Positions 1 to 6,206 are shown, counted from the first letter of the stretch. The stretch: DNA of 7,198 bases from Elstera litoralis (GCF_000963705.1 NZ_LAJY01000231.1:3222-10419); one strand, 5' to 3'. Notes: generated by a model from the sequence alone, not told the origin. Translations and numbers: made by a program.

Positions 1-192
1 AGCGGCTATATCGTCGCCCGGCTCACCGCCATTCAGCCGCCGAGCGCCGAGGAAGCCGCCACGGCCCGCGCCGCGCTGAAGGCCGAATTGGGCGAGCAAG
101 CCAAGAATGACGCCATCACCGCCGTCCGCCAGGGTCTGCAAAGCCGCTATCCGGTAACGCAGGACCGCGCGGCCCTCGATAAGCTGTTCTAG
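1..192 (+). CDS. ppiD: Peptidyl-prolyl cis-trans isomerase D (PpiD/SurA-like), C-terminal end only
   Basis: This is the last 63 codons of a gene that begins left of the window, ending at the TAG at 190-192. The visible protein starts SGYIVARLTAI, then has an Ala/Glu-rich helical stretch, and ends QSRYPVTQDRAALDKLF. The pattern of a 'GY-VARL' strand, a charged helix and a final 'RYPVT...A-LD--F' resembles the C-terminus of alphaproteobacterial PpiD, an inner-membrane-anchored periplasmic chaperone/foldase that helps outer-membrane and secreted proteins fold. The membrane anchor and parvulin domain are outside the window, so the call rests only on the tail. ppiD is commonly found near tpiA in alphaproteobacteria, which supports the call. 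A different SurA-family protein is the main alternative. Confidence 0.65.
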   Translation, partial: SGYIVARLTAIQPPSAEEAATARAALKAELGEQAKNDAITAVRQGLQSRYPVTQDRAALDKLF

Positions 193-199
193 CCTGCCG

Positions 200-1358
200 A
201 TGCGCGTTGCTGCGCTCATCGTTGCCGGGGGCAGCGGCACCCGTTTCGGCGGGGAGATACCGAAGCAGTACCGCCGCCTCGCCGGAGTGCCCGTACTGCG
301 CCGGGCGTTGCTGGCCTTCCTGAACCATCCCGGCATCGATAGCGTGCAGGTGGTGATCCGGGCCGAGGATGCGGCGCTTTATGCCGATGCCGTCACCGGG
401 CTCGACCTGCCGCCGCCGGTGATCGGCGGGGGCGGATCGGCAGGAGTCGGTACGGCTCGGGCTGGAGGCCCTGGCCGCCAACGCCGCCGATGGCGTTCTG
501 ATTCACGATGCCGCGCGGCCCCTGGTGCTGGCGGCGACCCTTGATGCCGTTCTGGCGGCGATTGAACCCGGCATCGGGGCGATTGCCGCGCTGCCGGTTG
601 CCGACACGCTCTGGCGTGGACCGGAGGGCGCGTGCGAAGCGCTCGTCGACCGACAGAACCTCTGGCGCGCACAAACCCCGCAGGGCTTCGTTTTTTCCGA
701 TATTCTAGCGGCCCATCGGCGGGCACAGGGCCAGAGCCTGACCGATGATGCCGCCGTCGCCAAAGCCGCTGGGCTTACCGTTCGCCTCGTGCCCGGTAGC
801 GACGCGGCGGCGAAGATCACCACGGAGGCCGATTTGATCCGCGCCGAAAGCCAATTGCGCCAGCGCTTAACCGATGTGCGCGTCGGCACCGGGTTTGATG
901 TGCATGCCTTTGCCGAGGGCGACCATGTGACGCTCTGTGGTCTGCCGATCCCGCACCATCGCGGCCTTGCCGGGCATTCCGACGCCGATGTCGGCCTGCA
1001 CGCGCTGACCGACGCTATTCTGGGGGCGCTGGCGGCGGGCGATATCGGCCAGCATTTCCCGCCCACGGACGCACGCTGGAAAGGCGCGGATTCCGCCGTC
1101 TTTCTGCGCCATGCCGCCAGCCTCGTGACGGCGCGCGGCGGCGTGATTGCGCATCTGGATGTGACCTTGATCTGCGAGCGACCTAAGATCGGCCCGCACC
1201 GGGGCGCAATGCAGGCGCGGCTTGCCGATCTGCTGGGCTTGCCGCTGGATCGGGTCAGCGTTAAAGCGACAACAACCGAAAAACTCGGGTTTACCGGGCG
1301 GGAAGAGGGGATTGCGGCGCAAGCCGTTGCCACAATCCGCCTGCCCGAACAGGAATAG
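200..1358 (+). CDS. ispDF: Bifunctional MEP-pathway enzyme IspD/IspF, interrupted by an apparent +1 frameshift
   Basis: IspD (2-C-methyl-D-erythritol 4-phosphate cytidylyltransferase) fused to IspF (2-C-methyl-D-erythritol 2,4-cyclodiphosphate synthase), two steps of cytosolic isoprenoid precursor synthesis. The ATG at 200 opens MRVAALIVAGGSGTRFG...PKQ, the CTP-binding loop with Arg15 and Lys22. After PPPVIGG the frame is lost at the G run 428-432 and the original frame stops at 542-544. One base over, the protein continues ADRQESVRLGLEAL...IHDAARP (Asp103 in the corrected numbering) and into IspF. The IspF half starts near residue 226 (RVGTGFDVHAF), with the zinc ligands Asp233, His235 and His267 all present, and ends with KATTTEKLGFTGREEGI. 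With one G removed the product is 385 residues, normal for IspDF. No clear Shine-Dalgarno precedes 200; coupling to the gene ending at 192 is plausible. The break may be a sequencing error, a real mutation or, less likely, programmed. Confidence 0.93.
428..432 (+). other. Frameshift site in ispDF (run of five G)
   Basis: Five consecutive G at 428-432 lie where the IspD frame changes. Reading ATC GGC GGG, skipping one G, then GCG GAT CGG CAG GAG gives VIGGADRQES, the expected IspD sequence. Reading straight on gives GGGGSAGVG and a stop at 542-544. A GC-rich inverted repeat (arms 413-418 and 424-429, five-base loop) abuts and partly includes the run. Such a homopolymer beside a hairpin is a typical place for sequencing or replication slippage. 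Both upstream and downstream frames keep family-level conservation, so the gene was intact very recently if the shift is real. Confidence 0.85.
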
Positions 1359-1361
1359 GAG
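1357..1361 (+). promoter_or_regulatory. Shine-Dalgarno of pgpA
   Basis: AGGAG, seven bases before the ATG at 1369. It overlaps the last two bases of the ispDF stop codon (TAG 1356-1358), which suggests translational coupling. It decides the pgpA start: the longer frame reaching back to about 1222 lies inside the conserved IspF coding sequence and has no such site. Confidence 0.75.
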
Positions 1362-1368
1362 AAGCCGC

Positions 1369-1854
1369 ATGTCCTCCCGTCTGCCGCCGGGCATGCCCTG
1401 GCACCACCCGATTGCCCTGCTGTCGACTTGGTTCGGCTCCGGGCTCATCCCATTCGCCTCGGGAACCTGGGGCTCGCTGGCGGCGCTGCCGTTTGCAGCG
1501 GCGATTGCCTGGGCGTTCGGGCCGACCGCGCTGATTCCGGCAGCCCTGCTGGTGTTCGGCGTCGGGATTTGGGCAAGCCAGCGCTATGCCGAAGCCCTGG
1601 GTAAGGATGATCCGTCGCCGGTTGTGATTGATGAAGTCGCGGGGCAGTTTCTGACCCTCTCCATCGTTCCCATCGATCCGCTGCTGTATTTGCTGGGGTT
1701 TCTGATTTTCCGCGCCGCCGATATCTGGAAGCCGTTCCCGGCCAATTGGGCCGATCAAAAGCTCGAAGGCGGTTTGGGCATTATGCTCGACGATCTGATA
1801 GCCGGGGCCTATAGCGCAATTGCGCTCTGGGCGATCTATACATGGCTGATCTGA
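1369..1854 (+). CDS. pgpA: Phosphatidylglycerophosphatase A
   Basis: A 161-residue inner-membrane enzyme of the PgpA family. It removes the phosphate from phosphatidylglycerophosphate to give phosphatidylglycerol, a main anionic phospholipid and cardiolipin precursor. Family hallmarks are visible in order: WFGSGLIPFASGTWGSLAAL near residues 20-40, DDPSPVVIDEVAGQ with Asp88-Glu89, FRAADIWKPFP near 113-123, and a LEGGLGIMLDDLIAGAY segment with Asp141-Asp142. The acidic residues are the expected metal-binding and catalytic set. Hydrophobic stretches at about 39-69, 93-118 and 143-161 fit membrane segments. The ATG at 1369 is chosen because of the AGGAG just upstream and because the family N-terminus begins about here. 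It starts 10 bases after ispDF and overlaps pncC by 13 bases, so it is probably part of one transcript with both. Confidence 0.93.
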   Translation: MSSRLPPGMPWHHPIALLSTWFGSGLIPFASGTWGSLAALPFAAAIAWAFGPTALIPAALLVFGVGIWASQRYAEALGKDDPSPVVIDEVAGQFLTLSIVPIDPLLYLLGFLIFRAADIWKPFPANWADQKLEGGLGIMLDDLIAGAYSAIALWAIYTWLI

Positions 1855-2330
1855 TCGCGCTTGCTACCAAGGTTCTAAGCGCCGCCCGCACGCAGGGACT
1901 TCGGATCGGCACGGTTGAAAGCTGCACGGGCGGGCTGATTGCGGGCGCGTTGACCGAGATTGCGGGATCGAGCGACGTTGTGCAGGGCGGGCTCGTCACC
2001 TATTCCAATGATTTAAAAATGGCGCTGGCCGGGGTTCCTGAAGCGGTGCTGATGGCCCACGGTGCCGTCTCGCCGCAAACTGCTGAGGCGATGGTGTCGG
2101 GGTTGCTCGCGCGCCTGCCCACGGTCGATGTTGGCGTTGCCGTTACCGGCATTGCCGGGCCGGGGGGCGGGTCGCCCGAAAAGCCCGTCGGCCTCGTCTA
2201 TCTCGCCACTCTTAAGCGCGGGCAGGGGGTGACGGTCGAGCGGCAAGTTTTCCCCGGAAACCGGGCCGAAATTCGTCAGGCAACCGTAACGCGGGCCTTG
2301 CAGATGCTCGCCGACGCCCTGGTTCTTTAA
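1842..2330 (+). CDS. pncC: Nicotinamide-nucleotide amidohydrolase (stand-alone CinA C-terminal domain)
   Basis: A 162-residue PncC/CinA-C family protein, cytosolic, that deamidates nicotinamide mononucleotide to nicotinate mononucleotide and so recycles the by-product of NAD-dependent DNA ligase. The family signature is clear: IGTVESCTGGLIAGAL near residues 21-36, with Ser27 as the expected nucleophile, GGLVTYSNDLK near 48-58, and VAVTGIAGPGGGSPEKPVG in the second half. There is no N-terminal molybdopterin-like (COG1058) domain of full-length CinA, so competence-related functions should not be assumed. The start at 1842 lies inside the last codons of pgpA (13-base overlap, different frame), pointing to translational coupling; no strong Shine-Dalgarno is visible. 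Stand-alone copies next to pgpA and ispDF are common in alphaproteobacteria. Confidence 0.92.
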   Translation: MADLIALATKVLSAARTQGLRIGTVESCTGGLIAGALTEIAGSSDVVQGGLVTYSNDLKMALAGVPEAVLMAHGAVSPQTAEAMVSGLLARLPTVDVGVAVTGIAGPGGGSPEKPVGLVYLATLKRGQGVTVERQVFPGNRAEIRQATVTRALQMLADALVL

Positions 2331-2342
2331 CAACAATAGATT

Positions 2343-2348
2343 GAAGGA
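2343..2348 (+). promoter_or_regulatory. Shine-Dalgarno of tpiA
   Basis: GAAGGA, seven bases before the ATG at 2356. It fixes the start there rather than at the in-frame TTG at 2341, which would put the ribosome site inside the gene. Confidence 0.65.
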
Positions 2349-2355
2349 AACGCCG

Positions 2356-3102
2356 ATGACCGCCCTGAAGCCCCTGATTGCCGGAAACTGGAAGATGGTT
2401 GGCCTGCCCGACGATCTTGGCCGCTTTGCCGAGGCGATGCGGGCCTGGGGCGGCACCAGCCGGGGCGATTTGCTGATCTGCCCGCCCGCGACGCTGATTG
2501 GGGCGGCGGTGCAGGCGTTCAACGGTTTGGGCATCGCGGTCGGCGGGCAAGATTGCCACGCGAAAGCGTCGGGCGCGCATACGGGCGATATCGCCGCGCC
2601 GATGATTGCGGCTGCGGGCGGGGCTTTCGTCATCGTCGGCCATTCGGAACGCCGCGCCGATCATGCCGAAACTGACGCCCAGGTTCGCGCTAAGGCCGAA
2701 GCCGCGCTAGCGGCGGGATTGACGCCGATTATCTGCATCGGCGAGCAGCTTCAACAGCGCCAAGCCGGGGAAACCCTGGCCGTGGTCGAAGCCAGCCTGC
2801 GCGCATCGCTCCCCGAAGGCGATTTAGCCCGTCTCGTCATCGCTTACGAGCCGGTCTGGGCGATTGGCACCGGCCTTACCGCCAATGCCGACCAGATCGC
2901 CGAAGTCCATGCGCACTTGCGCCAAGTGCTGACCTCTATCCACGCGAGCGGCGCGCAGGTGAAGCTACTCTACGGCGGTTCGGTGAAGCCGGGCAATGCG
3001 GTGGAAATTTTAAGCGTCGCCGATGTCAACGGCGTTCTCGTCGGCGGGGCCAGCCTGATTGCGGCAGATTTCCAGGCTATCGCTATGGCCTGCCCGGCAT
3101 AA
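2356..3102 (+). CDS. tpiA: Triosephosphate isomerase
   Basis: A 248-residue cytosolic TIM-barrel enzyme that interconverts dihydroxyacetone phosphate and glyceraldehyde 3-phosphate in glycolysis and gluconeogenesis. All active-site elements are visible: AGNWKM with Lys13 (phosphate binding), VGHSERR with the electrophile His96, AYEPVWAIGTG with the catalytic base Glu165 followed by the mobile loop, and LYGGSVKPGNA and GVLVGGASL forming the phosphate-gripping ends of the last strands. Length is normal. It starts 25 bases after pncC, close enough to share a transcript, with its own ribosome site. A 122-base gap with hairpins separates it from secG. Confidence 0.97.
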   Translation: MTALKPLIAGNWKMVGLPDDLGRFAEAMRAWGGTSRGDLLICPPATLIGAAVQAFNGLGIAVGGQDCHAKASGAHTGDIAAPMIAAAGGAFVIVGHSERRADHAETDAQVRAKAEAALAAGLTPIICIGEQLQQRQAGETLAVVEASLRASLPEGDLARLVIAYEPVWAIGTGLTANADQIAEVHAHLRQVLTSIHASGAQVKLLYGGSVKPGNAVEILSVADVNGVLVGGASLIAADFQAIAMACPA

Positions 3103-3116
3103 GCGGCGAAACTGCG

Positions 3117-3145
3117 TATCAGAGGTTCTGTATTTGCCTCTGGTA
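3117..3145 (+). other. Hairpin-forming inverted repeat after tpiA
   Basis: TATCAGAGG (3117-3125) pairs with CCTCTGGTA (3137-3145): nine pairs, one of them T·G, round an 11-base loop. It lies 14 bases after the tpiA stop. No T run follows, so it is not a typical rho-independent terminator; it could protect the 3' end of the tpiA message or assist termination. Its right arm overlaps the dyad CTGGTAACCAG (3140-3150). Function is unknown. Confidence 0.4.
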
Positions 3146-3181
3146 ACCAGCGTCATCCGGCGCTAAATACCTCCCATCCCT

Positions 3182-3209
3182 GCGGTGCGCGTGCGCCGCC
3201 CGTTTTATT
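3182..3209 (+). terminator. Possible rho-independent terminator or attenuator ahead of secG
   Basis: GCGGTGC (3182-3188) and GCGCCGC (3193-3199) form a seven-pair stem with one G·U pair and a four-base GCGT loop, followed after three bases by TTTTATT (3203-3209). This fits a modest intrinsic terminator for tpiA transcripts. It ends only 15 bases before the secG ATG, so any secG promoter would have to lie upstream of or inside it. The stem is short and termination is not certain. Confidence 0.42.
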
Positions 3210-3224
3210 GGTTGAGACTCGTTC

Positions 3225-3542
3225 ATGCTGCAAACCGTTCTGATCGTTATCCATCTGTTGCTCGCCGTGTTCCTGGTCGGGATCATCCTGATTCAGCAGA
3301 GCGAAGGGGGCGGCTTGGGTCTCGGTGGCGGCGGTGGTGGTGGTGGTGGCTTTATGACCGCGCGCGGTACGGCGAATTTCCTGACGCGCACCACCGGCAT
3401 TCTGGCGGGGGCCTTCATGATTACCAGCCTTGCGCTGGCGGTGGTGGCGAGCCGGGGCGCACCGGAGCGCAAATCGATCCTGGATGTTCCGGCGGCTCCG
3501 ATTGAAGCCCCGACGCAGCCGAGCGTTCCGCTCGCAAAATAG
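3225..3542 (+). CDS. secG: Protein translocase subunit SecG
   Basis: A 105-residue inner-membrane protein, the small accessory subunit of the SecYEG channel that assists SecA-driven export. It has the standard two-helix hairpin: a hydrophobic segment at about residues 3-23, the family motif IQQSEGGGLG, a run of nine glycines (34-42), the conserved FMTARGTANFLTRTT, and a second hydrophobic segment at about 58-75. The tail after residue 76 is short and rich in Pro and Ala, as often in alphaproteobacteria. Start ATG 3225 gives the expected N-terminus, but only a weak GAG at 3213-3215 stands in for a Shine-Dalgarno. The glycine run is encoded partly by five tandem GGT codons (3333-3347), so its length could vary by slippage without a frameshift. 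Confidence 0.94.
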   Translation: MLQTVLIVIHLLLAVFLVGIILIQQSEGGGLGLGGGGGGGGGFMTARGTANFLTRTTGILAGAFMITSLALAVVASRGAPERKSILDVPAAPIEAPTQPSVPLAK

Positions 3543-3570
3543 TTTCGCGTTTCCAGTCGCGTTTTCTTCA

Positions 3571-3605
3571 GCCCCCTCGCAGCCCGCAGCAGCGAGGGCG
3601 GCTTT
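3571..3605 (+). terminator. Hairpin between secG and pyrG, possible terminator
   Basis: GCCCCCTCGC (3571-3580) pairs with GCGAGGG (3592-3598) and, past one bulged C (3599), with GGC (3600-3602): ten pairs with a single bulge and an 11-base loop. A short T run (3603-3605) follows, then GATATT. The stem is strong but the T run is weak. It may partly terminate secG transcription or act as an attenuator ahead of pyrG; promoter evidence for pyrG in the remaining 24 bases is lacking. Confidence 0.45.
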
Positions 3606-3617
3606 GATATTGAAAGT

Positions 3618-3623
3618 GAGGAG
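3618..3623 (+). promoter_or_regulatory. Shine-Dalgarno of pyrG
   Basis: GAGGAG, six bases before the ATG at 3630. An in-frame GTG directly precedes this ATG at 3627, but the spacing and the family N-terminus favour the ATG. Confidence 0.7.
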
Positions 3624-3629
3624 CGGGTG

Positions 3630-5261
3630 ATGACGCGCTTTATCTTCATTACGGGCGGGGTTGTCTCCTCCCTCGGTAAGGGCATGGCCTCGGCGGCGCT
3701 GGGCGCGCTGTTGCAGGCGCGCGGCTTCAAGGTTCGCCTGCGCAAGCTCGACCCGTATCTGAACGTCGATCCCGGCACCATGTCGCCCTATCAGCACGGC
3801 GAAGTGTTCGTGACCGATGACGGCGCGGAAACCGATCTCGACCTCGGCCATTACGAGCGCTTTACCGGCGTCTCGGCGCGTCGTTCGGACAATGTCACCA
3901 CGGGCCGGATTTATTCGGACGTTCTGACCAAGGAGCGTCGGGGCGATTATCTGGGGGCGACCATTCAGGTCATCCCGCATGTCACCGATGGTATCAAGAA
4001 TTTCATTCGCTCGGACCTGACCGACGAGGATTTCTGCCTGGTCGAAATCGGCGGCACGGTGGGCGATATTGAAAGCCTGCCGTTCATCGAAGCCATTCGC
4101 CAGTTCGGCAATGAAATCGGCCGCGAACGGTCTTTGTTCATTCACCTGACGCTGGTGCCCTATATCGCGTCGGCGGGCGAGCATAAGACGAAGCCGACGC
4201 AGCATTCGGTGAAAGAACTGCTCTCGGTCGGGATTCAGCCCGATATTCTGCTGGTGCGCTGCGACCGGGTGATTCCGCCCGATGCCCTGCGCAAAATGGC
4301 GCAGTTCTGCAACGTCAAGCCGGGTCGGGTGATCCCTGCGATTGACGTCGATACCATCTATCAGGTGCCGATTGCCTACCATCAGGAAGGTTTTGACCGC
4401 GAAGTTCTGAGCTATTTCGGGCTGGAGCACCGCTCCCAGCACCCGGATCTGTCGAAATGGCAGCATATCGTCAGCCGAATCCGCAACCCGGAAGGCAATA
4501 TCACCATTGCCGTGGTCGGCAAATATACCGAGCTGATGGATAGCTACAAATCGCTCTCGGAAGCCCTTACCCACGGCGGCATCGCCAATAATGTGCGGGT
4601 GAACTTGAAGTGGGTCGATGCCGAAATTTTCGAGCATGAGAACCCTTTGCCCAAGCTCGACGGGGTCGATGGGATTCTGGTGCCGGGCGGCTTCGGCGAG
4701 CGCGGCAGCCAAGGCAAGGTCGAAGCGGTGCGCTTCGCCCGCGAGCATAAGATTCCCTATTTCGGTATCTGCTTCGGGCTGCAAATGGCGGTGATCGAAG
4801 GCGCGCGCAACCTCGCCGGGATCGCCGGAGCGAACTCCAGCGAGTTCGGTGAGACGACGCAACCCGTTGTTGGTCTGATGACCGAATGGGTCAAAGGCAA
4901 TACGGTCGAAGTGCGCGACGATCGCGGCGACCTCGGCGGCACGATGCGGCTTGGCACTTACCCGTGTGTGCTGGCAACCGACAGCAAGGCGCGTGAGGCC
5001 TATGGCGCGCCGCTGATTCACGAGCGCCACCGGCACCGCTACGAGGTGAATATCGCCTATCGCGACCAGTTGGAAAAGGTGGGCTACCGTTTCACCGGCA
5101 TGTCGCCCGATGGCGAGTTGCCGGAGATTGTAGAATATCCCGATCACCCCTGGTTCGTCGGCGTGCAGTTCCATCCCGAGTTGAAATCGCGGCCCTTCCA
5201 TCCGCATCCTTTGTTCACGGCGTTTGTGAAAGCCGCCGTGCAGCAAAGCCGCATCGTTTAA
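3630..5261 (+). CDS. pyrG: CTP synthase (glutamine-hydrolysing)
   Basis: A 543-residue cytosolic enzyme that converts UTP, ATP and glutamine to CTP, the last step of de novo pyrimidine nucleotide synthesis. The N-terminal synthase domain (about 1-270) shows FITGGVVSSLGKG with the ATP-binding Lys17, LDPYLNVDPGTMSPYQHGEV, and VEIGGTVGDIES near 138-149. The C-terminal class I glutamine amidotransferase domain (about 290-540) has GGFGERGSQGK, the nucleophile Cys381 in FGICFGLQ, and His515 and Glu517 in QFHPELKSRP, a complete triad. Length matches the family. It is followed 12 bases later by kdsA, so the two are very likely co-transcribed; CTP is also the nucleotide later used to activate Kdo. The gene avoids TTA, CTA and TCA codons, which leaves the opposite strand open in the mirrored frame. 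Confidence 0.98.
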   Translation: MTRFIFITGGVVSSLGKGMASAALGALLQARGFKVRLRKLDPYLNVDPGTMSPYQHGEVFVTDDGAETDLDLGHYERFTGVSARRSDNVTTGRIYSDVLTKERRGDYLGATIQVIPHVTDGIKNFIRSDLTDEDFCLVEIGGTVGDIESLPFIEAIRQFGNEIGRERSLFIHLTLVPYIASAGEHKTKPTQHSVKELLSVGIQPDILLVRCDRVIPPDALRKMAQFCNVKPGRVIPAIDVDTIYQVPIAYHQEGFDREVLSYFGLEHRSQHPDLSKWQHIVSRIRNPEGNITIAVVGKYTELMDSYKSLSEALTHGGIANNVRVNLKWVDAEIFEHENPLPKLDGVDGILVPGGFGERGSQGKVEAVRFAREHKIPYFGICFGLQMAVIEGARNLAGIAGANSSEFGETTQPVVGLMTEWVKGNTVEVRDDRGDLGGTMRLGTYPCVLATDSKAREAYGAPLIHERHRHRYEVNIAYRDQLEKVGYRFTGMSPDGELPEIVEYPDHPWFVGVQFHPELKSRPFHPHPLFTAFVKAAVQQSRIV

Positions 5262-5273
5262 AGGGGCACGAGT

Positions 5274-6140
5274 ATGAGCATTGCGCCGCATCGGATTGAG
5301 TTTTCCGGCAAAGCCCCCTTCACAATCGCCAATGATGCGCCGCTGGTGCTGATTGCCGGGCCCTGCCAGATCGAAAGCCGCCAACACGCCCACGAAATAG
5401 CCGCCGCACTGGTGGAGATCACTGGGCGCTTGGGCATGGGGCTGATCTATAAATCATCGTTCGATAAGGCAAACCGCACCTCGCTCAGCGCCCAGCGCGG
5501 CGCGGGGCTGGATGCGGGGCTCGATATTCTGGCCGATGTCCGTGCGACCTTCGGGTGCCCGGTCATCACCGATGTGCATGAGCCCGACCAATGCGCGATT
5601 GCCGCCCAAGCCGTCGATGTGCTGCAAATCCCAGCGTTTTTATGCCGTCAGACCAATCTTCTGGTCGCCGCTGGGGAAACCGGCAAGCCGATCAATGTGA
5701 AGAAAGGCCAGTTTCTTGCGCCGTGGGACATGAAGAATGTTGTGGCCAAGATTACCGCTACGGGCAATCCGCACGCGATGGTCTGCGAGCGCGGCGCGTC
5801 TTTTGGTTATAACACGTTGGTTTCCGATATGCGCAGTCTGCCGATTTTGGCGGAAACCGGGCAACCGGTGGTGTTCGACGCGACCCATTCGGTGCAGCAA
5901 CCGGGCGGGCAGGGTACTACATCGGGCGGGCAGCGGATGTACGTGCCGACCGTGGCGCGCGCGGCGATTGCGGTCGGCGTGGCGGCGGTGTTCATCGAAA
6001 CCCACCAAGACCCAGATTGTGCCCCTTCGGATGGGCCGAATATGGTGCCCATCGCAAAGCTCGAAACCCTCCTGGCCGATCTTCAGGCCTTCGACCGTTT
6101 GGCAAAAAGCCGAGGGGTTATGGAGTACGGAATCAATTGA
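5274..6140 (+). CDS. kdsA: 3-deoxy-D-manno-octulosonate 8-phosphate synthase, metal-dependent type
   Basis: A 288-residue cytosolic TIM-barrel enzyme that condenses phosphoenolpyruvate with D-arabinose 5-phosphate to Kdo 8-phosphate, the first committed step to the Kdo of lipopolysaccharide inner core. Motifs: IAGPCQIES (Cys31), YKSSFDKANRTS, TDVHEPDQ, DATHSVQQPGG (His205), FIETHQDPD (Glu242) and APSDGPNMVP (Asp253). Cys, His, Glu and Asp together make the divalent-metal site of class II KdsA (Aquifex type). The metal-independent enterobacterial enzyme has Asn in place of the Cys, so this enzyme is inferred to need a metal ion. ATG 5274 follows AAAGGGG (5260-5266), which overlaps the pyrG stop, indicating coupling. 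A strong terminator follows the gene. Confidence 0.97.
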   Translation: MSIAPHRIEFSGKAPFTIANDAPLVLIAGPCQIESRQHAHEIAAALVEITGRLGMGLIYKSSFDKANRTSLSAQRGAGLDAGLDILADVRATFGCPVITDVHEPDQCAIAAQAVDVLQIPAFLCRQTNLLVAAGETGKPINVKKGQFLAPWDMKNVVAKITATGNPHAMVCERGASFGYNTLVSDMRSLPILAETGQPVVFDATHSVQQPGGQGTTSGGQRMYVPTVARAAIAVGVAAVFIETHQDPDCAPSDGPNMVPIAKLETLLADLQAFDRLAKSRGVMEYGIN

Positions 6141-6151
6141 CTACAGCGCGC

Positions 6152-6177
6152 AAACGGGGCCACAACGGCCCCGTTTT
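6152..6177 (+). terminator. Rho-independent terminator after kdsA
   Basis: AAACGGGGCC (6152-6161) and GGCCCCGTTT (6167-6176) form a perfect ten-pair stem around an ACAAC loop, with a T run ending at 6177. It begins 12 bases after the kdsA stop codon and is the clearest terminator in the window. It implies that eno is mainly transcribed separately or by read-through. The remaining 45 bases before eno (6178-6222) hold its ribosome site but no promoter I can defend. Confidence 0.85.
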
Positions 6178-6206
6178 GCTGTGTGCGCCCCAAAAAGTTT
6201 CAATCG

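Noticed and set aside
428..432. Programmed ribosomal frameshifting as the explanation for the ispDF break
   Set aside because: The run is a plain five-G stretch without a classic slippery heptamer or a well-placed downstream stimulator, and IspDF is normally made from one continuous frame. Error or mutation is simpler.
1222..1368. Longer N-terminus for PgpA
   Set aside because: The extension lies inside conserved IspF coding sequence in another frame. The AGGAG at 1357-1361 and family length support the ATG at 1369.
503..1448. Overlapping - strand open frames across ispDF and pgpA
   Set aside because: Low-complexity Arg/Ala/Pro-rich translations typical of GC-rich antisense frames; the + strand carries recognisable IspD, IspF and PgpA motifs.
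3134..3169. A sigma-70-like promoter for secG (TTGCCT at 3134-3139 with TAAATA at 3164-3169)
   Set aside because: Spacing is 24 bases, far from 17, and both hexamers match the consensus poorly.
3153..5393. A 746-codon open frame on the - strand opposite secG, pyrG and the start of kdsA
   Set aside because: Its codons are in register with the sense codons of secG, pyrG and kdsA, all of which share the same frame. Antisense stops would need TTA, CTA or TCA sense codons, which these GC-rich genes avoid. The protein has no coherent domain, while the sense genes are unambiguous.
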